Shown piece by piece: positions 44,012-54,288 of a DNA stretch of 64,000 nucleotides (position 1 is the first letter of the stretch; every line of letters begins with the position of its first letter). Both the position numbers and the translations under genes were made by a program. This stretch comes from Auanema rhodensis. Taxonomy: Eukaryota; Nematoda; Chromadorea; Rhabditida; Rhabditidae. The stretch spans positions 5,084,001 through 5,148,000 of the forward strand of contig OZ059899.1 in the NCBI GenBank assembly GCA_964057225.1, written 5' to 3'. The notes beneath the pieces are model-generated. The model did no database searches. It saw only the letters and a list, made by a program, of their open reading frames with translations, and was not told the DNA's origin.

Positions 44012-44689
44012 ACTGGAATAAAAGTTTATTATGCAAAACTAGGACGATAACATTTTAATAAGCTATAAGAACTATATTTGAAATATATTTAAATCAAGAT
44101 TATTATACTCTATCATATGATATCGCTATCTTAGTCATAGCTTATGATTATCACAACATTGATTTCTTCATGCTGTACAAACAATGAATTTTTTTAAAAT
44201 GCTTAGTTCCTCTATCATGATTTCTTATTTGGAACTTAAAATCAAATTCAAACTAGTTCATAATAGACATTTTTTTAGAAAAAAATTAATTTTATAATTA
44301 AGTCAGGAAAAAGAGAATAATTATAGAATAAAAACGAATGCTGTTTACAAGGGGGCGGAGTTTTTCAATTATATTCAAATATCTGTTTATTTATTAAACT
44401 TTTTTTTTAAGCTTGAGTGTATTTAAATCAAATGTTATACATTAGCTGGAGTGTATTTAAATTAAATGTAATATATTATCTTATTATATTCATACATGAC
44501 AACTTTTGATGCTTTGATCTTTTTTTTTGTAATTTGCATATGCGAAAATGCTTCTTTTTTTATTTTATGCTCACAATTTCCTATTCGAAATTCTTATTTT
44601 TCATATTCTAATCCTTATACAAATAGAATAACGATATATTTTAGACCTTATCATTGATAGTCGGGTCTTATCCGCTAAAATATTGGCGT
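44012..44689. promoter_or_regulatory. Divergent intergenic region, calpain-7 / PIG-T
   Basis: The two genes start away from each other with 678 bases between start codons, so this AT-rich spacer probably holds both promoters. It contains an imperfect tandem duplication (44413-44480), T-rich blocks, and a TATTTTAG acceptor-like site about 45 bases before the PIG-T start. Confidence 0.5.
44413..44480. repeat. Tandem 34-base duplication
   Basis: Two adjacent 34-base units (44413-44446 and 44447-44480) share the core GAGTGTATTTAAAT and match at about 28 of 34 positions. Confidence 0.75.
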
Positions 44690-46891
44690 ATGTTCATTGT
44701 TTTATTTTTTCTTGTGATATATTGCACAAGTGCAAAAGATGTTTATCATGAAGAACTAACTATTTCCCGATTGCCAAGTCAAAATATATTATCTCAGTTC
44801 CGCTTCAAAATTATTAGTAAGGAACATGAATTAGGTATACAATTGTTTACTTTTGAAAATATATCAACATTTCAGCAAATACATTTGAATTATTTCCGCG
44901 TATCATTACTGAATTAAGTACTACACATTCCGTTGATGAATTATATTTTTCACTTGGACAAGGGCGTTGGCTAGCTGATAAATGGGGCTTACCTCCCCAA
45001 CCTAGTTCTCCTACGGGTGCTCATATACATGCTTGGATTTCTGGAAATAACTCTGGGTTTTGTGCTCAGCTAGCTTAATTATTTACAACTTTTATATTTA
45101 GAGTCACTGAAAAATGGACCAATCTTGTTAACGCTTTAAACGGAATATTTTGTACATCATTGACTAGTGTTGTACCTATCGCGAGTTCTGATCCAATCTA
45201 CACATTAAAGCCTACTGGGTTTATTAATAAAGATAGTCATCTGAAATATGGTGCATTAGGTAAAGAATCGTTATGTACTGAAAATCTCACACCTTGGAGA
45301 ACACTTTTACCATGCAAGCAGGTTTGATAAGATTTTGTAGTGTAAATAGCTCGGTATAACCCACTCGTTTAGAATGGATTAGCCACTCTGTTTACACCTA
45401 TTAAATTATATTCTTCTCTATATCATTCTTTAAATTTTCACGTTTTCAAGCAGTGTCAAGTATTGAATATATCATGATTAGTAAAAAGCTATTTACTTAT
45501 AGAATAATAATTGTCTTTGGAATCTGGAACTGAATTTAGTTATAGTCTCAGAGAAGGATTTGAAAAATGGAAAATTAGGTAATACTTTAGTTTTGGGTTT
45601 TCTAGTATATTTTAAAATAGATTGGGAAATAATAGGACTTACGGGAAGAAAAATTACTGGCTTCTGTAGAGCTGCAACTTCAAGTAAAGTTTACGTTCAA
45701 GTGGATAGAAAGGTTTGAATATAACTATTGTAGATTTTTAAATTTGTTTTTAAGAACCAAATTCTTGAACCCTCTCCTAAAATAAAAGTAAGTGTTGGAG
45801 ATTATGCTTTATATGAGCTTAGTGAACAAAATACCTCTCCAAGTTTTTCAATAGCAGCTTATTATGATACAGAAGAAAATAATCAAATAATAGACAGCTC
45901 TTCAATAGTCAGGTAACTCAATTAACACTTTTTTTTCTAATTTTGTTTATTCAGTATGTCAACTATGCTTGGTGGAGCCGAACAAAGTTCTGGTGAATTA
46001 GTTACTAAAATTGTAAATAATGTCGAAGAATTACGGGTGTCATTCTCTCATACACTTCCTTGGTATGTAAAATTATACTATCATACCATTCAATTGAAAT
46101 GCTTTGTTAATTCTGAAGAACAGGTATGGTTTTTCTTAATTATTTCTATTAATTATTTGAATTAATTAGGCTACAAAAATTTATGATAAACGTTTCAAGC
46201 CAGCAGTTTCAAGACAAATTCCTGCTCTCATGGAGTTCGATTTTGTTCTTCCTGCCTCTTCAGTTTGCCATATTCGGGTCACATTTGACAAAGCTTTCTT
46301 AAGGTAAGATACTACTGAAACATCTACTATATTTCAATTCATGTTCAGACTTCGCGAATATCCTCCAGATGCCAATCACGGGTTGTACTTACCTAGTGCT
46401 ATATTGAACGTAAAAGAAAGTGAAAAATTACTTAAATATATGTTAGTTTTTATACAAAATTCTTTTCAAACAATTACAACTTGCAGAGGATCAACTCGTG
46501 TTATCTCAGCTCAATCAGTCATTCTTCATAGCAATGTTGTTTTAATTGCTTTACCAACTCCAGATTTTAGTATGCCTTTTAATGTAATCTGTTTTGTTTT
46601 AACTGCCATGACCTTATGCTTCGGTCCTTTGCATAGTTTTTCAACTCAAATGTAAGTTTACTGCAAGTATGATTGAACTTATCTAATAACATTTACAGTT
46701 TGATTCCTGTTAATACTGCTCTACCTGTTGCTCCAAAATTCAAAAAATTCTTACGGGTTTTCTTACTGTTCTTAATTCTTGGTGCAGCCTATGTACAATA
46801 TCATGAAATCAGTTTGAATGAATTAAGAAGAATACTCATTGAAGTTAGTGATAAAGGAGTAGAAAAGTTCAAGAAGATGAACAATATGTGA
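44690..46891 (+). CDS. pigt: GPI transamidase subunit PIG-T
   Basis: Lumenal core subunit of the ER complex that attaches GPI anchors to proteins. ATG 44690 opens a signal peptide (MFIVLFFLVIYCTSAKDVYH). Family landmarks in order: VDELYFSLGQGRWLADKWGL, LNGIFCTSLTSVVPIAS, the highly conserved CTENLTPWRTLLPCK, LPWYVKLYYHTI, REYPPDANHGLYLPSAIL and PTPDFSMPFNVICFVLTAM, which runs into the usual C-terminal membrane span. After that span the protein continues for about 60 residues with a second hydrophobic stretch (FLRVFLLFLILGAAYVQY) and a charged tail ending KFKKMNNM, which the mammalian protein lacks as far as I recall. Introns are short and GT-AG. First gene of a long plus-strand array. Confidence 0.93.
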
Positions 46892-47043
46892 TAATTTATT
46901 ATTATTTATTTATATACTATCATGTTCTTAATGTGCGGGCTTGCATTAAATGCTTTATATAAGAGTTTTTTATTTTTCAATGATTGGCTGTTCTATCTAG
47001 TATTTAGAATTCGTACAATACAGCAATTGTTTCTTATTTATAG

Positions 47044-49682
47044 ATGGGAGACAAACGATTAGGATCAATAATCCCCGAAACAACAAGTATAGTATTCAAA
47101 AAGGATGAAAAAATATGAGATTGTTTTCAGAGAGAGTAGGGGTAGCAATTTTAGAGGAACAGCATGACTTATTGAATGGAGAAAAAGAAGTTTACAAACA
47201 ATTTACATCAAATATCGAACTTATAAGAAAGCACCTTTCTACATTTGATAAGGATTTTTCAAGAACAAGAGGAAGTATTGTGTATCATAAATAAACTTTA
47301 CATCACTGTTCATTGTAGGGATGACTGATGCGTTTCGTCTTTTGGAAAAATATGTTAAGCGTGATTTTCACTTTGCTGGAAAAAGAAAACCTGGGAAATT
47401 TTCACCTGAGGAACAACTTTTCTTTGTTCAACATTCAGAACATATTATTCGGGGCGTACTTGCAAGAATTGTTCATCCTGAAAACTTCAAAGAAGGTGGA
47501 TCTCTAATATGTTTTAATATGAACATTAATTTTAGTGGATGGATTAGATTTAGAGTTTTATTCCAATATTTCAAGAAAACTCTCAGTTCAATTAGCCCCA
47601 CCACCTTCTAAAGAAGTTATGATGCTAGCCATGAAGTTCTTACTGTTTGATGGGTGCTGTGTTTATTTTCACAACTTTTCAGCCAGATATCTGAAGCATT
47701 TGAAAGAATATCGTTTCAATCCGATAATAATGATAGAAGAGATTTCATTGATCCATTCTCTCATAACTTTGAAGACACTCAACATGTGGACAATGAAGAT
47801 GTCAAAAATGTTCTTTCTGATCCCTTAGAGATTGTGAGAAATCGTTTGATCGGATTAGATGTTGAACCAGGCTGTAGAGGTGTATTATTACGTGATAACC
47901 TATGTTATTCTTGAAATTTCGTAGAGATACTGGAACAACGTAGTGAACATTTCATCGAATTAGCTCAACAGTTGGATCGTTCGTTGAGAATCAATCGGGC
48001 TGCCAGTCCTCCTAGACCCGATTGGAGTAATGTAAAACTAGAGTAAGCATTCCTTTGAAGTATTCTAAGTATGTTTGTTAAGAGTTATTGATGATGATTA
48101 TGAAAATGAATATCAAATCGAAGCTACCGGATCTACACCTGTTCTTGACGACGTGAAAGAGATGAATGAAGAACTTCATGAAGGTTTTTTCTTATCATTC
48201 TAGGAAAGACACGTCTCATTCAGAACCTACTAAAAAGAAAGTGCATTTTGCTAAAATTAATAAAGCAAATGGCGGTTTATACGGTATGACATTAACAACT
48301 GTATAATCTATTCGAACTTACATTAATAGAATCCGTCGATGAAATCATCTTGTTTAACCATATATGTTCATCCTACCGTAAAGATATTGGACTCCATGTG
48401 GCTCAAGTAATTTTTGGCTTTTTTACCGAAGTGGATAGTTTGCTTTAGGTTTACCGAGGAGATTCTTGTGACGTTAGTAAGCTAATGAGAACCGCAGTAA
48501 GACATGCATCTTTTACTAGCTGAATATATTTGTTTCATTTAGCTCGGAAGGAAAATTGATGAAATTTCAACAACAAAGAAGGCTAATGCAGAATCCGAAT
48601 TGTAATTTAGTGTTTAAATAGATTTTTTAGCTTCTAGATTTTCAGTAGAAATTTACTGAGATCTCTCCGGCGCATACGGCCTGAAAATTCAAACCCAGTT
48701 CAAAAAATTCGGACACCTATACATTTAGATCTGCAACCAGTCGATTCTAGTAATAAATTCTCGGATGTATTATTAATACTTATGGCTACCTATAAGTAAT
48801 TAATATTTACAGCAAGAAGCTGAAGACTATTTAGTTAATTGTGTAAAAACTTTGAATCGTTTTTCTTCGAATTGGGCTGGAATTAAGATATCAAAATGTC
48901 CTGAAAAAGATTATGAATCAAATTGTTATGGTAAAGCCTTTAATCTGAGGTCGTCGCCCAAATATTTCTTTAAAGGAATACTCATCTTAACAGATTCTTT
49001 GCTTGAAGATGTTGATCCCAGATTTTTCTTAAATGGAACCATAATCAGTTTACCTCCTCCGTTGAAATTAGAGTTAATTAGGAAAAGTAAAGCTTTATTT
49101 ATATCAAATTATATTTTTAGCGATATTCTCTTTGTTCTTAACAAATGCCGGTATGACAATTTGAATATGCGAGATATTGTACTTTCTTTTGGACATGATA
49201 TTCTAACTTATACAGGAAAAGTAACTGACGAAGTAATCGAGAGCGCTGTTCGTCAAGCTATTGAGTACGATAGCAATTCTTCATTTGGTATGATAATTTT
49301 TGTTTTTAGAGCTGTAGATAGAATCAAAGCTGTGTTCATGAAACGGCAACAAGAATTTTTAGAGATCGATCCTAAATATGGTAAGTTTATACGTATATTC
49401 ATGAAATATTCCTAAATATTTTATGCATATTATTGGATATTGCCCCCCACGCTGTTAGAGTCAAAGAGCTTCCTCTACCTAATATATATCTCCTAACTAT
49501 ACCTGAGGTACGTTTATTGATTCAATTACTTTTTGACAATCAACGTATAGTATGGAAACAGATCTAGAGCCTTTGCCAAATATAACGCAATTCTTAGAAA
49601 AATAAGCCCAGCTCTAAAGTTTGTTACCGCTCATCTATTGAATTTTATCCACATTACTTTTGAGAAATTGTACAATGATTGA
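47044..49682 (+). CDS. Unrecognised protein, about 640 residues, conserved-looking exon structure
   Basis: ATG 47044 lies directly after a TTATTTATAG acceptor, 153 bases downstream of PIG-T. About a dozen short-intron exons give a soluble, charged protein with no signal peptide or clear membrane span. The first third is helical and charged (VAILEEQHDLLNGEKEVYKQ, KFSPEEQLFFVQHSEHIIRG), the middle is acidic and probably disordered (VIDDDYENEYQIEATGSTPV), then LGRKIDEISTTKKANAESEF, and the last part is denser (PRFFLNGTIISLPPPLKLEL, MRDIVLSFGHDILTYTGKVT). It ends at TGA 49680-49682. The join near 48184-48208 is not clean: the best frame needs an intron of only 25 bases. I do not recognise the family. 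Its neighbours suggest a nuclear or ER housekeeping role, but that is only context. Two adjacent genes rather than one cannot be excluded. Confidence 0.55.
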
Positions 49683-50354
49683 TTGGGCTGCGTTCAAATC
49701 TGAAGAAGATAAGGGATTTCAGGAGATGGAAGAATCAACTTATGATGATCTACAGTGTCATATTAAAAATAGGTAGATCTAACGTTTGTATTTATAAACT
49801 AGATGTTTCTATAGAATCAGACATTTGGCTAAAATATTGTACAAAGAAATGTATTTGTTGCATTTTCGTGAAAATGAAGAGCGATTCCCTGCAAATAAAC
49901 GCTATCCGAGTGAAGATAATATGGTGTAAATTCATTTCAGTTGTTTCAAATATCTGTGAATATTGAATAAAATAAAATAAATTTTATGCATCAAAAAATT
50001 ATTACATAGGAAACTTTCAAAGGAATACTTAAGATTTTAAAGCCATAATTATTTTTATGATGATTTGTTTTCAACAATTGTTATGAAAGAAATATCTATA
50101 TCGGTCATATGTGAGTGGTCAAATATATTGCACTTTAATATTAACATGCACAACAATTGTTTCATAAGTTGATTATTTTATAAAGCTTCAGCAAACAATG
50201 TGATGTGGTTCAATATAGTAAGCCAGATCATTACAAATTGTAAAATAAATGTACGTAAAATACGTAATTGTTCAAGATATTATTTGAATTTCATTCATCC
50301 TGGTGATTTTTACTCTTAACCCTGTGCCAAAATTTTGATTCCCATTCGAACAAT
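49683..50354. other. AT-rich spacer before the ORC3-like gene
   Basis: About 670 bases of AT-rich sequence with no exon that can be linked. Its first half contains a chance plus-strand open frame. This is the widest gap inside the plus-strand array apart from the one before ECM29, so a separate promoter may lie here. Confidence 0.45.
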
Positions 50355-52558
50355 ATGTGGTGTAATATTTCGAAAGGTTCTAAAAAGGATGACGTAGAAT
50401 CAATGAGCTTATTTGGCGATGTTATTAGCAATGAAATTCATGAAAGCATTTCTAAAAAGAAAACAACAGCCAGGCAAGTTTTTTGTTATATATTTTTTTA
50501 ATTTCGTCTATTTAGGTTCACATATAGACTTCAATTTCTTCATAATGATCACTCTTATGCCAAACGAATTGATCGTGCTTATAAAGAATTAAATAGCGCA
50601 TTTGCAGAAAATCTGATAAATTATTTGATTCCCTTGGATGATACAGGTATCTATTATTTTTTGAAAATATACGTGACAAAATTAAGAAACCAACTCTGTA
50701 GATGGAAGTTTATCTACAGCCGTAGTTGAATGTAATTTTGCTTCGGTCAATGATGTTTTTGTTATTTTGGAAGATATCATTGGCAAAAGGAATAGAACAT
50801 TGATTCGAGTGCCTTGCTGTGGTGCATCTGTAAATTCTGTCATTGATGATGTTAAGAGTGAGGTTCGATATGTTATACCTTTACTATTATATATTTTTAT
50901 TTTATTTAGAAGTCATGTGTTTTGCTGATAGAACAAGTTGAGTTAAGTTCTGGTGAGTTTATAGACAATTTGTTCCGTCTGCTGAATTCTAATAATAAGG
51001 ATGATTGCCAAGTTGCCGTTATCGTTTGCGTATCAACAGGTAATTTCCTAAGGTCTTTCGTTTTGATTAACTTTGATTTGAAGATGTTACTGCCTTTTCT
51101 TCATTGTGTTCCATATCTACTCTGAACAGAATATGTGCTAAAACTTTCCAATTGCCTAGTTCCATAATTGTCTTCGAAAAAATAATTGAAGAAATTCTAT
51201 TTTATGAAAAACAACAGTTCTGGACATCAGGAGAGCTGACCGCGGCCATCAGGTAACTAACTTACTATATGTTGACTACGTATAAATGACTTACAGAAAT
51301 CGGTTTTTTTCTTGCAACCATTCTGTAACGGAAGTTAAGAGAATACTACAGTTTGCTATGTTACAGCATTGCATTAAAAACCCACTACATGACGAGGTTC
51401 TTTTCTTCTGATTTGCATATTATTTTCATAGTTTCCGTTATTTAGAATGAGTTATCAGTGTTTCGAAAAGTATTAGAGAACTATTGGAGATGTCTTAAAT
51501 TTGTATCTGAATCGATTGGGCTTCCTAGAGATACATTTGGGCTATACTTAACTCATGAGTCCATCCAATGTGGAAAACAATTTTGGACAAAACGTCAATT
51601 AGAATCCTATGAGGATATTACGCCTGAGTCAAAAGTCTATAAGTAAGAATGACTTTATGATTTAGTTATATTTTCGCGTTTATAGTAAATGGTATGATAG
51701 ACAGAGAGTTGCAGACCCCGAAAATATTATTGAGTTTTGTAATTCTCTTAGTTCTTTTCTTACTAAGGAGCTAGTAGATAAATTGAAGAAAGAGGTGGAT
51801 AATTACAATGACAGTATATTGAAAGATAAAGAGGAAGCTACGAACGCTCAAGCGAAAACTGAGGATGTTTCGCCTTTGAAGGTTTTTTGAATTCTATTCT
51901 TGTTTAAATTTGAACTTTGATTAAGGCTAAGAAGATGTCCCTTGCTGAACATAAAAAAATGTTAGATGCTCAAAAAGTGAAGAAACTTAATTCTTGGAAA
52001 TCAAAAGCTATTGTTTCATTGTTCGCTTGCATCGAGGTTGTTCGTTTTTTCAATTATAGAAACTAAACAGAGTATTTTAGAATTGCTTAGATACTGTGCT
52101 TTGCAATTGGAAAGATTATGAAATGTCTGAAAAGTTTCTTGTTAGCTATGTTGATGAAATGGCACTCCTGCATGGTAATCCAGCACATGATGCCGAAGCA
52201 GCTATGATTCAACCTCTGGTAATAAAACATTTTCAAATCTATTTTCTAAAATTGAATTTTTAGCCCGATGGTAACCCTGCTGTATCGCTTGCTTATCAAA
52301 AACTTTTGACAAGACCTAACTTCAAATATGCTGATCTAGCCACTTGGGGGCCGAGTTTTGAAAAGGACGTGAGTTTTGATTTATTGATCTCTATCTGATA
52401 TGTCCTCTCTCTAGTTACCTAAATCTATGAAGAACTATGCTGACTCGGCCTTCTTCGCTTCATTGGGTCAACTAGAGGTAATGGGTATCGTGAGAGCACG
52501 TCCTGATAAGAAAGACAGTCGAGTGAATATCATCTATCATCCAACCTTATATACTTAA
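50355..52558 (+). CDS. orc-3: Origin recognition complex subunit 3-like protein
   Basis: ORC3 is part of the six-subunit complex that marks replication origins. ATG 50355 opens a frame through about a dozen exons to TAA 52556-52558. The N-terminal half has a degenerate AAA+ layout: YKELNSAFAENLINYLIPLD, VLLIEQVELSSGEFIDNLFR (Walker-B-like strand), VIVCVSTDVTAFSSL, then FQLPSSIIVFEKIIEEILFY as in the ORC3 lid. The middle contains VTEVKRILQFAMLQHCIKNP, equivalent to the helical block before the ORC3 PLSVL motif. The C-terminal winged helix reads DSAFFASLGQLEVMGIVRAR, matching the family's end. A lysine-rich insert (SLAEHKKMLDAQKVKK) precedes it. No Walker A is visible, as expected. Intron 1 (50474-50515) is GC-AG. 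The assignment rests on pattern and order; overall similarity is modest. Confidence 0.72.
50474..50515 (+). other. GC-AG intron in the ORC3-like gene
   Basis: Donor CAG|GCAAGT and acceptor TCTATTTAG, 42 bases. It joins SKKKTTA to RFTYRLQFLHNDH in frame; no GT donor nearby does so. Confidence 0.75.
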
Positions 52559-52822
52559 TTCAACATGTATATTCTTTATTTAATACTATATATGCTCTTT
52601 TATTATACGTGTACTATGTGAGAAAACAATGTACATATCGATGTTTCTGGTTATATGAGTCATCCCGAGTCATCACTAATTCCACTTATGCATTCTATTA
52701 ACTTGATCTCCTAAAAAACACATTTTTCCTCTGTTTTATACTGTTTCATTCGATTTTTTTCGACTTTTTATATCTATATATGATTTTTGAAATATTCGTT
52801 TCATCAATATAATGTTTCTAGA

Positions 52823-53612
52823 ATGGCAGGAAAGAAATTACCTTCCAAGAAAGCATCTGATAGTTCTTCAACAAGTTCGAGTTTTGAAAAGGTTTTAAAA
52901 TGTTTTTGAATAATATAGTATTCTAAATTTAGGTCGATACAGTAGATTCTCAAAGTGAGAATAGTAGTCTTAATGATGACATTGCTGATCAGAAATTGGA
53001 ACCGGTAGAGAAGGATATCATGGAGAAAACCGAGGAGGAATTACTTAATGTTCCAATGAAGAAAGAACAGGTTTGTTAACTAATAATCAACTAATATATG
53101 AATAAATATACATAAAAAAATTTTAAGGAGCAATTCTATACTGAAGCTGATACATACAAAGCCATCAGAAACCTTATAATGTTTTCTTCTGCAATGTTCG
53201 TATTGCCACTACTTATAATGTTCTCGACCTATCACTACATATTCATAGGTACGATTTAAATACTTTTTACAAACTAATTACGCCACGTAAATCGAGCACA
53301 AAAATATAATATTCTGCATACTTAATTTTTTTGAACATATAATATGTAAATGTACCTCTCTTAAAATGCGAATTCTAGTTTTGTTTTGAATATTGTAACA
53401 AAAATTAATTAATTAACATCTTTACTCATTATTTAATATTTAACTATTTTTTTTTAGATCACTATAATTTACCACCAGATCAAGCTATGCTCTATGCTGC
53501 TTTCTGTGGCGTGGCTGTTGTTTTTGTAATTGTTGGGCTATTCATCTATGTAGCATATCAAGAAGAAAAAGAAGCAGAACAAAAGCTTAAAGCAAGCAAA
53601 AAAGAGGAATAA
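52823..53612 (+). CDS. VMA21-like V-ATPase assembly factor, first of a tandem pair
   Basis: VMA21 is a small two-span ER protein that escorts assembly of the membrane sector of the proton-pumping V-ATPase. Four exons: an acidic, serine-rich N-terminus (about 70 residues from MAGKKLPSKKASDSSS), then span 1 (NLIMFSSAMFVLPLLIMFST), HYIFI, a loop DHYNLPPDQAMLYAAFCGVA and span 2 (VVFVIVGLFIYVAYQEEKEA). It ends KASKKEE, a di-lysine ER-retrieval signal of the KKXX type. The N-terminal extension is longer than in typical VMA21 proteins. ATG 52823 lies one base after a GTTTCTAG acceptor-like site, 264 bases past the ORC3-like stop. A second, shorter VMA21 follows, so the two may have divided roles. 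Confidence 0.8.
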
Positions 53613-53853
53613 TTTTCTTTGTTTATTTTTTTCATTAGAAATTAATGTATTATTAATCTGTGATATTTCATACAATTCTCACTTATTTGTAATATAAATT
53701 ACGTAATTTCAATTTTTTCTTAATTTTATTCGTTTGAGCGTTTATTATATTTCCGCTATCTTTACTTACATGTTATTTAACTGTTATTTAACACAATTCA
53801 ATAATTTTTAAACGTCTGAGTGCCCTGCCATTGCAGGCCACTACTTCCCTAAC

Positions 53854-54286
53854 ATGGAGGAATTAATTCCTAGCTTACGTGACCAGCGTGTGCAGGGCGC
53901 GGTGAAGAGTCTAATTGTCTACAGTCTCGTCATTCTGATTGTTCCTCTTGGATCAATGTTCTTGCTCAAGACATATCTGTTCGAAGGTAGCTTATTCTCA
54001 ATATTGCCTGACCTTACACATCAAAACATTTTTTGATGAACAATATGTTCTAGAACAGGCATTGATCCTACTTCTTGATATTTGTTTGTACACACCACTC
54101 ACTCATACTGCATGATAGCAATATTTTTTTCAACAATTTGTTTCAGCGCTTCTTGGATATTCGGTGAACGATTCACTGACTTATTCTGCTGTTGTTGCTG
54201 TTCTGTTGGTTCACGTAGTGTTAGGTTTTTGGATTGTTTCTGCTAATAAACAGGAACTTAAACAAGAACTTAAAAAACAAGATTAA
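53854..54286 (+). CDS. vma-21: VMA21, V-ATPase assembly factor, second of a tandem pair
   Basis: Compact VMA21 of about 96 residues in two exons, close to the usual family length. It has a short N-terminus (MEELIPSLRDQRVQGAVKSL), span 1 with VILIVPLGSMFLLKTYLFE (family pattern of Pro-Leu-Gly then Lys-x-Tyr-x-Phe-Glu), the loop YSVNDSLTYSAVVAVLLVHV and span 2, and ends KQELKKQD, a KKXX ER-retrieval signal that resembles the end of the vertebrate protein. ATG 53854 lies 18 bases after CATTGCAG. Its stop codon is 2 bases before the PDCD2 start. This copy looks like the orthologue of ordinary VMA21; the upstream copy is the divergent one. Confidence 0.88.
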
Positions 54287-54288
54287 TC

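Noticed and set aside
49288-49309. Possible 22-base intron in the unknown gene
   Set aside because: It starts GT and ends AG, but removing it creates a stop, whereas reading through keeps the frame open.
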